Assembly: GCA_014651175.1 (NCBI GenBank)
Contig: BMWJ01000003.1
Span: forward strand, 124,001 to 188,000
Length of the DNA stretch: 64,000 nucleotides
From: Streptomyces clavifer
GTDB lineage: Bacteria; Actinomycetota; Actinomycetes; Streptomycetales; Streptomycetaceae
Direction of reading: 5' to 3'
Within the stretch, counting starts at the first letter, position 1. The number at the start of each line of letters is the position of its first letter. The position numbers were made by a program, and so were the translations under genes. This document shows, in pieces, positions 9,105 through 19,171 of this stretch. The notes below the pieces were generated by a model, which searched no databases, was not told the origin of the DNA, and saw only the letters and a program-made list of their open reading frames with translations.

Positions 9105-9713
9105 TCAGCGGGCGAGGCCCAGGGTGACGCCGAGGCCGACCAGGACCGAGCCGATCGTCCGGTTGAGGACCTTCTGCCTGCGCAGCATCGCGGTGCGCAG
9201 GTGGGAGTGGGAGAAGAACAGGGCCACCAGGCCGAACCAGCCCAGATGGGCCAGGGACATGAACAGGCCGTAGCCCGCCTGCTGCCACAGGCCCGTGTCC
9301 GGGCCGACGACCTGGGTGAAGGTGGACACGACGAAGAGCGTGGTCTTGGGGTTCAGCGCGTTGGTCAGGAAGCCGGTGCGCAGCGCCCCGAGCCTGCTCA
9401 GCCCGGGCCTGGACCCGAGGTCGACGTCGAGGTCGGCGCGGGCGAGGAAGGTGCGTACGCCGATGTAGACGAGGTAGCACGCGCCGGCCAGCTTGATCAC
9501 GGTGAACAGCGTGGTGGACGAGGCGATCAGCAGGCCGACGCCGAGCATCGTGTAGGTGACGTGGACGAGGACGCCCGCCGCGACCCCGGCCGCCGCGACG
9601 AGTCCGGTCGTACGGCCGTAGAGGTAGCTGTTGCGCACGATCATCGCGAAGTCGGCCCCCGGGCTGACGACCGCGAGGACGGTGATGAGCGCGACGGCGA
9701 GCAGTTCGGTCAC
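9105..9713 (-). CDS. LysE/RhtB-family amino acid exporter
   Basis: 202 aa integral membrane protein with about six hydrophobic segments. It has the family start: a first helix followed by SPGADFAMIVRN, and then GxxxGVxxG-like glycines in helix 2. The NPKTTLF segment after the long loop is also typical of LysE translocators, which export amino acids with proton exchange. Its stop lies 4 bases from that of the convergent amino acid oxidase gene and no hairpin separates them. The substrate cannot be read from the sequence. Confidence 0.88.
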   Translation of the reverse strand: MTELLAVALITVLAVVSPGADFAMIVRNSYLYGRTTGLVAAAGVAAGVLVHVTYTMLGVGLLIASSTTLFTVIKLAGACYLVYIGVRTFLARADLDVDLGSRPGLSRLGALRTGFLTNALNPKTTLFVVSTFTQVVGPDTGLWQQAGYGLFMSLAHLGWFGLVALFFSHSHLRTAMLRRQKVLNRTIGSVLVGLGVTLGLAR

Positions 9714-9726
9714 GGCGGGTTCCGTC

Positions 9727-10503
9727 TCAGCCCTTGTTCAGGGTGTACGGCTCCGGGGCCGGAACCGGGGCCGCCGTGAGATCACGGACCAGCAGGGTGG
9801 CACCGGCGACCGCTCCCGGCATCAGGAAGACGGCGACGAAGGGCACGAGGAAGGAGAGGGCGAGCGGCACGCCGAAGCCGAGGACCATCATGCGGCGTCC
9901 GCGCAGCAGGACGAGCCGGTCCTTGAGGACCAGGCCCCGGCGCTGGAGGGCGACGGCGGTGAGCTCCTCGGCGAGGAAGTAGCCGGAGACGCAGAAGCCC
10001 AGGGCGGGGACCACCGTCTGCCCGAGGACGGGGACGAACCCGAGGGCGAAGAGCAGCACCCCGTACAGCGCCACCCGCACCAGGATGCGGACGGAGTCGC
10101 GGGCGGAGATCCACAGCTCCTGCCAGAGCGGCAGGTCCGATTCGGGGACCTCGCCGCCCTCGCTGCGGTCGACCTCCTCGGAGAGCGACTCGTAGAACGG
10201 CTGGCCGACCAGCAGGGTGACGGCGGTGAAGGTGATCACCGCGAGGAACAGTCCGAGGACGAAGACGAGGACGACGAGCGTGTTGCGCAGGAGCCCCGAC
10301 CAGGGCGAGGACCAGTCGTCGGCGAACGGGGTGGACCAGGCGACGAAGTCGTCGGCGCCGTAGCCCAGTCCGACCAGCGCGCCGGCGTAGACGACCAGGG
10401 TGATGAGCCCGGGCAGCAGACCGAAACCGAACCACCGGCCGTGCCCGAAGGCCCAGCGCTGGCCCTTGATCAAGTAACCGAAACCCGCCCCGAGATCACT
10501 CAT
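9727..10503 (-). CDS. EI24-domain (CysZ-like) membrane protein
   Basis: 258 aa protein with four or five hydrophobic segments, an N-terminal FGYLIKGQRWAF start and the central GQPFYESLSEEV block typical of the EI24/CysZ family. CysZ members transport sulfate, but actinobacterial EI24 proteins are mostly uncharacterised, so no substrate is assigned. It lies 13 bases upstream of the lysE-like gene on the same strand and is probably co-transcribed with it. Confidence 0.8.
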   Translation of the reverse strand: MSDLGAGFGYLIKGQRWAFGHGRWFGFGLLPGLITLVVYAGALVGLGYGADDFVAWSTPFADDWSSPWSGLLRNTLVVLVFVLGLFLAVITFTAVTLLVGQPFYESLSEEVDRSEGGEVPESDLPLWQELWISARDSVRILVRVALYGVLLFALGFVPVLGQTVVPALGFCVSGYFLAEELTAVALQRRGLVLKDRLVLLRGRRMMVLGFGVPLALSFLVPFVAVFLMPGAVAGATLLVRDLTAAPVPAPEPYTLNKG

Positions 10504-10528
10504 GGCGTCAGCGTACTTGCGCGAACCA

Positions 10529-10558
10529 TTGACACGTCCCCTGGCCCGTCATTAACGT
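10529..10558 (+). promoter_or_regulatory. Sigma-70-type promoter of the sugar-acid dehydratase gene
   Basis: TTGACA (10529-10534), 18 bases, then TAACGT (10553-10558). Transcription would begin near 10565, just in front of the operator-like motif at 10572-10595. Confidence 0.6.
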
Positions 10559-10571
10559 CACGCCAGCATTT

Positions 10572-10595
10572 CGAACGAGTGACGAAATATCGAAC
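10572..10595 (+). promoter_or_regulatory. Sugar-regulon operator, copy 1
   Basis: CGAAC, six bases, then CGAAATATCGAAC. The same arrangement recurs at 12842-12865 and, inverted, at 20703-20726, each time directly before the first gene of a unit. Its place just after the predicted transcription start suggests a repressor site. Confidence 0.65.
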
Positions 10596-10614
10596 ATGTG
10601 GAAAGGCAACACCC

Positions 10615-11769
10615 GTGCGCATCACCGGAATCAGTACGCACGTCGTCGGCACGCCGTGGCGCAACCTCACCTACGTCCAGGTTCACACCGATGAGGGCCT
10701 CACCGGTGTCGGCGAGACGCGGATGCTGGGGCGCACGGACGCGCTGCTCGGCTATCTGCGGGAGGCGTCGGCCAATCACGTCACCGGCTCCGACCCGTTC
10801 GCGATCGAGGACCTCGTCCGCCGCATGAAGTACGGCGACTACGGGCGGGCCGGCGAGATCGTGATGTCCGGCATCGCGGTCATCGAGATGGCCTGCTGGG
10901 ACATCAAGGGCAAGGCACTCGGCGTCCCCGTCTGGCAGCTGCTCGGCGGGAAGGTGACCGACCGGGTGAAGGCGTACGCGAACGGCTGGTACACCACCGA
11001 GCGCACCCCGGAGGCGTACCACAAGGCGGCGCAGGGGGTCGTCGAGCGTGGGTACCGGGCGCTGAAGATCGACCCCTTCGGTACGGGGCACTTCGAGCTG
11101 GGCCAGGAGGAGACCCGTTACGCGGTGTCCCTGATCGAGGCCGTGCGGGACGCCATCGGCCCCGACACCGAGCTGATGCTGGAGATGCACGGGCGGTTCA
11201 GCCCGTCCACGGCGGTGCGGATCGCCCGCGAGATGGCGCCCTTCAAGCCGGCCTGGCTGGAGGAGCCGGTTCCCCCGGAGAACCTCAAGGCGCTCAGCAA
11301 GGTCGCGGAGAAGGTCGACATGCCGATCGCCACGGGAGAGCGCATCCACGACCGGATCGAGTTCCGCGAGCTCTTCGAGTCGCAGGCCGCCGACATCATC
11401 CAGCCCGACGTCGGCCACATCGGCGGCATCCTGGAGACCCGCAAGCTCGCGGCGACCGCGGAGACGCACTACACGCTGATCGCCCCGCACAACGTGGGAG
11501 GCTCGGTGCTGACCGCCGCGAGTCTCCAGGTCGCCGGCTGCACCCCCAACTTCAAGATCCTGGAACACTTCAACGACTTCGCGGACGCGGACATCAAGAA
11601 GGTCGTCAAGGGCGCCCCTGCCGTCGACCCCGCCACCGGCTGCTTCGAGCTCTCCGACGCCCCCGGGCTCGGCGTGGAGCTGGACGTGGACGCCGCCGCG
11701 GAATTCCCGCAGCAGCAGGCCCGGTTCGACCTGTGGGCGGACGGCTGGGAGAGGAGGCAGCCCAAGTGA
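10615..11769 (+). CDS. Mandelate racemase/muconate lactonizing family acid-sugar dehydratase (galactonate dehydratase-like)
   Basis: 384 aa enolase-superfamily enzyme expected to dehydrate a sugar acid (aldonate) to a 2-keto-3-deoxy acid. The metal and acid/base residues are visible in order: the ALKID block, Glu and His in LEMHGRFSP, Glu in WLEEPVPPEN, Glu in IATGERIHDR and the late His in APHNVGGS. The pattern is closest to the GalD/ManD-like dehydratases. The GTG start has GGAAAGG about 8 bases upstream; long in-frame extensions further upstream run antisense to the EI24 gene and are not real. It overlaps the dehydrogenase gene by 4 bases and probably supplies one step of an oxidative pentose or hexose pathway. 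Confidence 0.85.
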   Translation: MRITGISTHVVGTPWRNLTYVQVHTDEGLTGVGETRMLGRTDALLGYLREASANHVTGSDPFAIEDLVRRMKYGDYGRAGEIVMSGIAVIEMACWDIKGKALGVPVWQLLGGKVTDRVKAYANGWYTTERTPEAYHKAAQGVVERGYRALKIDPFGTGHFELGQEETRYAVSLIEAVRDAIGPDTELMLEMHGRFSPSTAVRIAREMAPFKPAWLEEPVPPENLKALSKVAEKVDMPIATGERIHDRIEFRELFESQAADIIQPDVGHIGGILETRKLAATAETHYTLIAPHNVGGSVLTAASLQVAGCTPNFKILEHFNDFADADIKKVVKGAPAVDPATGCFELSDAPGLGVELDVDAAAEFPQQQARFDLWADGWERRQPK

Positions 11770-12785
11770 GCACACGCTCGCGCTCGTTGACCATCGAGCG
11801 GCCCGGCAGCCACACACTGACCGAGGGGCCGCTCCCGGAGCCGGGCCCCGGTGAGGTCAGGGTGCGGGTCGCCGCGGCCGGAATCTGCATGAGCGACCGC
11901 GAGGTGTACGACGGCCACCGCGACCCCGCCTACGTGCGCTACCCCGTGGTGCCCGGTCACGAGTGGTCGGGGACCGTCGACGCCGTGGGCGAGGGCGTCG
12001 ATCCCGCGCTGACCGGGCGGCGCACGGTCGCCGAGGGCTTCCGGGCCTGCGGGCGCTGCGAGCGGTGCCGGTACGGGGAGACCTCCCTGTGCACGGCGGG
12101 GTACGACGAGACGGGATTCACCCGGCCCGGGGCCTTCGCCGACCACCTGGTGGTCCCGGCGCGGCTGCTGCACCCGCTGGCCGACGACGCCGATCTGCGG
12201 GCCGCCGCCCTGCTGGAGCCCGCCGCGGTGATCGCGGCGGCCGTGCGGGCCGGGGCACCCGAGCCCGGCGAGCGGATCGCCGTGGTGGGGGCGGGGACGC
12301 TGGGGCTGCTCGCGGTCCAGCTGCTGGCGGCGGTGTCGCCGGCGGAGCTGACCGTGATCGACCCGCGGACGGAACGGGCCTCACTGGCCCTGGACTTCGG
12401 CGCGGGTGAGACCCGCACCCCGAAGGAGGCCGACGAGGTACGGGGCCGCTACGACCTGGTCGTGGAGACGGCCGGCGCCCCGTCCACCGCGGCCGACGCG
12501 TGCCTGCTGGCGCGGCGCGGCGGCCGGGTGGTGCTCACCGGGATGTTCACCCCGGGGGCGGTGGGAATCGATCCGGTGCACCTGTCGCTGAGCCAACTCA
12601 CCGTGCGCAGCGTCTTCGGGGCGCCGTCGGCCGCCTGGTCGTACGCGGTACGGGCGTTCACGGCCGGGCTGCTCGATCCGGCGCCGCTGATCACGCACGA
12701 GTTCCCGCTGGAGGGGTTCGCCGAGGCGGTGGCGCTGGTCGGCGCCGGGGACCCGGGGACCGGGAAGGTGCTGCTGCGCCCGTGA
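11766..12785 (+). CDS. Zinc-dependent alcohol/polyol (sugar) dehydrogenase
   Basis: 339 aa medium-chain dehydrogenase. The catalytic zinc ligands appear as Cys in GICMSDRE and GHE in VPGHEWSG, and the structural zinc loop as CGRCERCRYGETSLC. The Rossmann motif is VVGAGTLGLLAVQ. The GTG start overlaps the dehydratase stop by 4 bases and is preceded by GAGGAGG, so translation is coupled. In this setting it probably oxidises an aldose or sugar alcohol upstream or downstream of the dehydratase step; the exact substrate is inferred from context only. Confidence 0.85.
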   Translation: MSTRSRSLTIERPGSHTLTEGPLPEPGPGEVRVRVAAAGICMSDREVYDGHRDPAYVRYPVVPGHEWSGTVDAVGEGVDPALTGRRTVAEGFRACGRCERCRYGETSLCTAGYDETGFTRPGAFADHLVVPARLLHPLADDADLRAAALLEPAAVIAAAVRAGAPEPGERIAVVGAGTLGLLAVQLLAAVSPAELTVIDPRTERASLALDFGAGETRTPKEADEVRGRYDLVVETAGAPSTAADACLLARRGGRVVLTGMFTPGAVGIDPVHLSLSQLTVRSVFGAPSAAWSYAVRAFTAGLLDPAPLITHEFPLEGFAEAVALVGAGDPGTGKVLLRP

Positions 12786-12841
12786 CGGGCCCGCCCCGAG
12801 ACTCCCGTACCGGTGTGCGTGCCGTGCCGCACCTCATGATC

Positions 12842-12865
12842 CGAACTTCGTCCGAAATACCGAAC
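12842..12865 (+). promoter_or_regulatory. Sugar-regulon operator, copy 2
   Basis: CGAAC, six bases, then CGAAATACCGAAC, ending 14 bases before the GTG of the next gene. It matches copy 1 at every fixed position but one. Confidence 0.65.
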
Positions 12866-12879
12866 GTGAAGGACCAGCT

Positions 12880-13860
12880 GTGAAAGACACCCCTGTCCCC
12901 GCCCCCGGCGCCGGTCCCCGCCGCCCCGGTGCCGCGGCGCTCACCGCGCTCGGCCTCGGTGCGGCGCCCCTCTCCCCCGCCGACGCCTCCCCGCACTCCT
13001 TCCCCGACGGCGGCAGCTGGCGCACCGAGGTGCCGTCCGTGGAGGGTCCGGAGGCCCTCGGCGTCGTACTGAAGGAGTCCGCCAGGCTCGACGTACCCGT
13101 GCACCGCGTCAGTCAGGGCAGCGGTGTCTGGATGCTGAGCGACGCGGAGATCACCGAGATGGTGGAGGGCTGCGCCGAACGCGACATCGAGCTCTGCCTG
13201 TTCACGGGACCGCGCGGCACCTGGGACACCGGCGCCTCGGTCCGGACGGACTCGGGCGGCGCCGGGCTGCGCTCCCGGGGCCACGACGCCCTGGCCGGCT
13301 GCGTCGAGGACGCGCTGCGCGCCACCGGGCTGGGGGTGAAGTGCCTGCTCGTGGCGGACGAGGGGGTGCTGTGGACCCTGCACCGGCTGCGCGGGCAGGG
13401 TGTCCTGCCCGCGGACACCACCTTCAAGGTGTCGGCGCTGATCGGGCCGGTGAACCCGGCCTCGTACGCGGTGTTCGAACAGCTGGGCGCCGACTCGATC
13501 AACATCCCCTCCGACCTGACACTCGCCCAGTTCACCGAGATCCGCCGGGTCTCCCGGGCCCCGATGGACCTCTACATCGAGGCGCCGGACGACCTCGGCG
13601 GCTTCGTACGGATGTACGAGGTCGCCGAGCTGATCCGGCGGGGCGCGCCGCTGTACCTGAAGTTCGGCCTCTCCAGGGCACCCGGCATCTATCCGTACGG
13701 CCAGCACCTGCGGGAACTGGCCCTGGCCACCGCCAAGGAGCGCGTGCGGCGCGGCCGGCTCGCGCTCGACCTGCTCGCGCGCCACGGGGCGGACGGGGAC
13801 ATGGCCGCGCTCGGCACCCGGCTGCCGGGCCCGCTCAACCGGTTCGAGATCTCGTCATAA
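12880..13860 (+). CDS. U32-peptidase-like TIM-barrel protein of the sugar regulon
   Basis: 326 aa. The first 45 residues are Ala/Pro-rich with a weak hydrophobic stretch; the rest resembles the U32 (collagenase-like) fold with blocks such as VHRVSQGSGVW, CLFTGPRGTWDTG and DSINIPSDLTLAQF. U32-fold proteins are often not proteases but act in tRNA or cofactor modification, so no reaction is assigned. The GTG start follows GAAGGA. An operator shared with the dehydratase and arabinofuranosidase genes lies directly upstream, so it belongs to the same sugar response, and the importer genes follow. Confidence 0.6.
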   Translation: MKDTPVPAPGAGPRRPGAAALTALGLGAAPLSPADASPHSFPDGGSWRTEVPSVEGPEALGVVLKESARLDVPVHRVSQGSGVWMLSDAEITEMVEGCAERDIELCLFTGPRGTWDTGASVRTDSGGAGLRSRGHDALAGCVEDALRATGLGVKCLLVADEGVLWTLHRLRGQGVLPADTTFKVSALIGPVNPASYAVFEQLGADSINIPSDLTLAQFTEIRRVSRAPMDLYIEAPDDLGGFVRMYEVAELIRRGAPLYLKFGLSRAPGIYPYGQHLRELALATAKERVRRGRLALDLLARHGADGDMAALGTRLPGPLNRFEISS

Positions 13861-13999
13861 CGTTCCGGAAACACAGTCCCCAAAAGAAGACACAGCCGCG
13901 CACAATCCCACACACCTGTTCTCGGTCGCTCTGCCCTCAGCTTTCCGGGCGTGCCGGCACCACCGGACCGAGGCCTGACCCACATCAAGGATGATGACC

Positions 14000-15109
14000 A
14001 TGCGTAACCGCAGAGCCGCACTCGCCGCCATAGCCTCCACCGCCTCGCTCGCCCTGGCCCTGACCGCCTGCGGCCAGAACAGCGAGGGCGGCGGCGAGGA
14101 GAAGAATGACGGCGCCGCCAACGCCACCATCGGCATCGCGATGCCGACCAAGTCCTCCGAGCGCTGGATATCCGACGGCGCCAACGTCGTGAAGGAACTG
14201 AAGGGCAAGGGCTACGAGACCAAGCTCGTCTACGGCGAGGACGACCCGGACCAGCAGGTCTCGCAGATCGAGAACATGATCACGCAGGGCGTGGACGCCC
14301 TGATCGTCGCCGCGATCGACAACAAGTCCCTCAACAACGTGCTGCAGCAGGCCAAGGAAGCCGACATCCCGGTGATCTCCTACGACCGGCTGATCCTCGG
14401 CACGGAGAACGTCGACTACTACGCCTCGTTCGACAACGAGAAGGTCGGCGAGCTGCAGGGCACGTACATCGTGGACAAGCTCGGCCTGGGGGACGGCAAG
14501 AAGGGCCCCTTCAGCATCGAGCTGTTCGCCGGCTCCAACGACGACAACAACACCAAGTACTTCTTCCAGGGCGCGATGAACGTCCTCAAGCCCTTCGTCG
14601 ACAAGGGCGAGCTGGTCGTCAGGTCCAAGCAGACCGCCCTCAACCAGGTCACCACCCTGCGCTGGGACGGCGGCACCGCGCAGAAGCGCATGGACGACCT
14701 GCTGACGTCCAGCTACCGCAGCACCCGGGTCGACGCCGTGCTCTCGCCCTACGACGGCATCTCCGTCGGCATCCTCTCCGCCCTGAAGTCGGACGGCTAC
14801 GGCACCAAGGCCAAGCCCATGCCGGTGGTCACGGGTCAGGACGCGGAGCTCGCCTCCGTGAAGTCGATCATCGCGGGTGAGCAGACGCAGACCGTCTACA
14901 AGGACCTGCGCAAGCTCGCCGAGGTCGCTTCGAACATGGTCGACGCCGCCCTGAACGACAAGAAGCCCGAGGTCAACGACACCAAGTCCTACGACAACGG
15001 TGTCAAGGTCGTCCCCGCCTTCCTGCTGCAGCCGGTCAGCGTCGACAAGACCAACTACAAGGAAGCCCTCGTGGACGACGGCTACTACACCGAGAACGAC
15101 CTCAAGTAA
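14000..15109 (+). CDS. chvE: ChvE-type sugar-binding lipoprotein of an ABC importer
   Basis: 369 aa extracellular receptor that captures monosaccharides for the downstream ABC importer. The signal ends in the lipobox LTAC, followed by a Gly/Glu-rich linker. The periplasmic-binding fold of type I follows, with [26 protein letters not shown] and [11 protein letters not shown] as in multiple-sugar receptors of the ChvE group (which bind arabinose, galactose, glucose, xylose and others). ATG 14000 was chosen because CAAGG lies 9 bases upstream; ATG 13991 would touch it. It is the first of three importer genes. Confidence 0.92.
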   Translation: MRNRRAALAAIASTASLALALTACGQNSEGGGEEKNDGAANATIGIAMPTKSSERWISDGANVVKELKGKGYETKLVYGEDDPDQQVSQIENMITQGVDALIVAAIDNKSLNNVLQQAKEADIPVISYDRLILGTENVDYYASFDNEKVGELQGTYIVDKLGLGDGKKGPFSIELFAGSNDDNNTKYFFQGAMNVLKPFVDKGELVVRSKQTALNQVTTLRWDGGTAQKRMDDLLTSSYRSTRVDAVLSPYDGISVGILSALKSDGYGTKAKPMPVVTGQDAELASVKSIIAGEQTQTVYKDLRKLAEVASNMVDAALNDKKPEVNDTKSYDNGVKVVPAFLLQPVSVDKTNYKEALVDDGYYTENDLK

Positions 15110-15141
15110 CCGGGCTCCCTCAAGGATTGGAAGGCAAGACC

Positions 15142-16688
<1,547 letters not shown>

Positions 16689-16692
<4 letters not shown>

Positions 16693-17930
16693 GCACGGAC
16701 TCGACCGCGAAGACCCCGGCCCCCGCGCCGCCCGGCAGCAAGAACGCCTCCGGTGAGGGCCTGCTGCAGCTGATGCTGGACGGCATGCGCCGCAACATGC
16801 GCCAGTACGGCATGCTGATGGCCCTCGGCCTGATCGTGGTGCTGTTCGCGGTGTGGACGGAAGGCGACCTGCTGCTGCCGCGCAACGTCTCCAACCTGGT
16901 GCTGCAGAACAGCTACATCCTGATCCTCGCGATCGGCATGATGCTCGTCATCATCTCGGGCCACATCGACCTCTCGGTCGGCTCACTGACCGCGTTCATC
17001 GGCGCGATGTCCGCCGTACTGATGGTCGAACACGATCTCCCCTGGCCGCTCGCGGTCGTGCTGTGCCTGGCCATCGGCGCCGTCGCGGGCTCGGCGCAGG
17101 GCTTCTTCATCGCCTACCTCGGCATACCGTCGTTCATCGTGACCCTCGCGGGCATGCTGGTCTTCCGCGGTCTGACGGAGATCTTCCTGAAGGGCCAGAC
17201 CCTCGGCCCCTTCCCGAAGGGCCTGCAGAAGATTGCCAACGGGTTCCTGCCCGAGGTCGGCCCCGAGACGAACTACCACAACCTCACCCTGCTGCTGGGC
17301 TTCGCCCTGATCGCCTTCGTGGTCTTCCAGGAGGTCCGCGACCGCAAGCGGCAGCAGGAGTTCGCCCTCGACGTGCCGCCGTTCAAGCTGTTCCTGCTGA
17401 AGCTGGTCGCACTGGTCTCGGCCGTCCTCGTCGTCACGCTGCTGCTCGCCAGCTACAAGGGCGCCCCGGTCGTGCTGCTGATCCTCGGCGTGCTGGTCGT
17501 CGGCTTCGGCTACCTGATGCGCAACGCGATCATCGGCCGCCACATCTACGCCATCGGCGGCAACCTGCCCGCGGCCAAGCTGTCGGGCGTGAAGGACAAG
17601 AAGGTCACCTTCCTGGTCTTCCTCAACATGGGCATGCTCGCGGCCCTGGCCGGTCTGGTCTTCGCCGCCCGCTTCAACGCGGCCTCGCCCAAGGCGGGCC
17701 TCAACTTCGAACTGGAGGCCATCGCGGCCGCGTTCATCGGCGGCGCGTCGATGAGCGGCGGCGTCGGCACGGTCCTGGGCGCGATCGTCGGCGGTCTGGT
17801 CCTGGGCGTGCTGAACAACGGCATGAACCTCGTCGGCATCGGCACCGACTACCAGCAGGTCATCAAGGGCCTCGTCCTGCTGGCCGCGGTCGGCTTCGAC
17901 GTCTGGAACAAGCGCAAGGTCGGTTCGTAA
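16689..17930 (+). CDS. mmsB: Multiple-monosaccharide ABC importer, permease subunit
   Basis: 413 aa integral membrane protein with about ten hydrophobic segments. It carries the family segments [23 protein letters not shown] and the late [13 protein letters not shown] loop that contacts the ATPase, and is longer than single-sugar permeases, as MmsB/GguB proteins are. Translation is coupled to the ATPase gene. It completes the ChvE importer. Confidence 0.94.
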
Positions 17931-17958
17931 CACCCCCTCTTCCAGAAGGAGTTGTTCC

Positions 17959-19113
17959 ATGACCCGCACCAGCAGACGCACCGTCCTGGCGGCCACGGCG
18001 GCCGCCGGGCTGGCCGTGGCGGCGGGCGCCCCCGCGCACGCCGCGGCAGGCGGACGCACCCCGTCCAAGGAGCTGTTCGGCACCCTCGCCGACGGGACGA
18101 AGGTGTACCGCTGGACGCTCGCCAACGGCGGGACCCGGCTCAAGGTCCTCTCGTACGGCGGGATCGTCCAGTCACTGGAGACCCCCGACCGGCACGGCCG
18201 GACGGCGAACGTCTCGCTGGGCTTCGGCGGCCTGCCGGACTACGTGGCGAAGTCCCCGTACTTCGGCGGGCTGATCGGGCGGTACGGGAACCGCATCGCG
18301 GAGGGCCGCTTCACCCTCGACGGGGTGACGCACCGGCTGCCGGTCAACGACGGTCCCAACAGCCTGCACGGCGGCGACCGGGGCTTCGACAAGCGGGTCT
18401 GGGACATCGAGCCGTTCACCGGGCGCGGCGAGGTCGGCCTGGCGCTGACCCGGACCTCGCCGGACGGTGAGGCGGGCTATCCGGGGGCGCTGGCCGTCCG
18501 CGTCGTCTACACGCTCACGGCACGCGGCGAGTGGCGCATCGACTACACGGCCACCACCGACCGGGCCACTGTCCTCAACCTCACCAGCCACACCTACTTC
18601 AACCTGGCGGGCGAGGGCAGCGGCAGCGTCGACGGGCACCTGCTGGAGCTGGCCGCCTCGCGCTACACCCCCGTCGGCGCGACCCTCATCCCGACCGGGG
18701 AGCTCGCGAAGGTGGCGCGCACGCCGTTCGACTTCAGGCGGGCGAGGGCCATCGGGGAGGCCGTCCGCACCCCGCACGAGCAGATCGGTCACGGCCAGGG
18801 CGTCGACCACAACTTCGTCCTGGACAAGGGGATCACGTCCCGCCCCGAGTACGCGCTGACGGTCGCCGACCCCGGTTCGGGCCGGGTGATGAAGATGTAC
18901 ACGACCGAGCCCGGCATGCAGGTCTACACCGGGAACTTCCTGGACGGCACCCTGACCGGGACCTCCGGCCGGGTGTACCGGCAGGGCGACGCGTTCTGCC
19001 TGGAGTCCCAGCACTTCCCGGACTCCCCCAACCAGCCGTCGTTCCCCTCGACGGTGCTGCGCCCCGGTGACACCTACCGGTCGACGACGGTGCACGCGTT
19101 CTCGTCGCGCTGA
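17959..19113 (+). CDS. Secreted aldose 1-epimerase
   Basis: 384 aa mutarotase with an N-terminal export signal: TSRRTVLAATAAAG is a twin-arginine motif with a short hydrophobic core ending at an Ala-x-Ala site near residue 30. The catalytic region follows: YGGIVQSLE, GRYGNRIAEG, NLTSHTYFNLAG with the catalytic His, and ESQHFPDSPNQ. GAAGGAG precedes the ATG. It comes 28 bases after mmsB, so it is probably the last gene of the importer operon and equilibrates sugar anomers outside the cell before uptake. Confidence 0.9.
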   Translation: MTRTSRRTVLAATAAAGLAVAAGAPAHAAAGGRTPSKELFGTLADGTKVYRWTLANGGTRLKVLSYGGIVQSLETPDRHGRTANVSLGFGGLPDYVAKSPYFGGLIGRYGNRIAEGRFTLDGVTHRLPVNDGPNSLHGGDRGFDKRVWDIEPFTGRGEVGLALTRTSPDGEAGYPGALAVRVVYTLTARGEWRIDYTATTDRATVLNLTSHTYFNLAGEGSGSVDGHLLELAASRYTPVGATLIPTGELAKVARTPFDFRRARAIGEAVRTPHEQIGHGQGVDHNFVLDKGITSRPEYALTVADPGSGRVMKMYTTEPGMQVYTGNFLDGTLTGTSGRVYRQGDAFCLESQHFPDSPNQPSFPSTVLRPGDTYRSTTVHAFSSR

Positions 19114-19131
19114 CCCCGAGCAGGCCGCGAA

Positions 19132-19161
19132 CGGCTCCCCCTCCGTGCGGAGGGGGAGCCG
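19132..19161. terminator. Bidirectional hairpin between galM-like gene and arabinofuranosidase gene
   Basis: CGGCTCCCCCTCCG and CGGAGGGGGAGCCG form a perfect 14-bp inverted repeat with two central bases. It lies between convergent genes and can serve both. Confidence 0.85.
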
Positions 19162-19171
19162 TCCTGCGTCG

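Noticed and set aside
9631-10614. Long plus-strand open frame leading into the dehydratase gene
   Set aside because: It runs antisense to the EI24 and LysE genes, has low-complexity Glu/Asp/Gly composition typical of shadow frames, and the dehydratase has its own promoter and ribosome site at 10529-10615.
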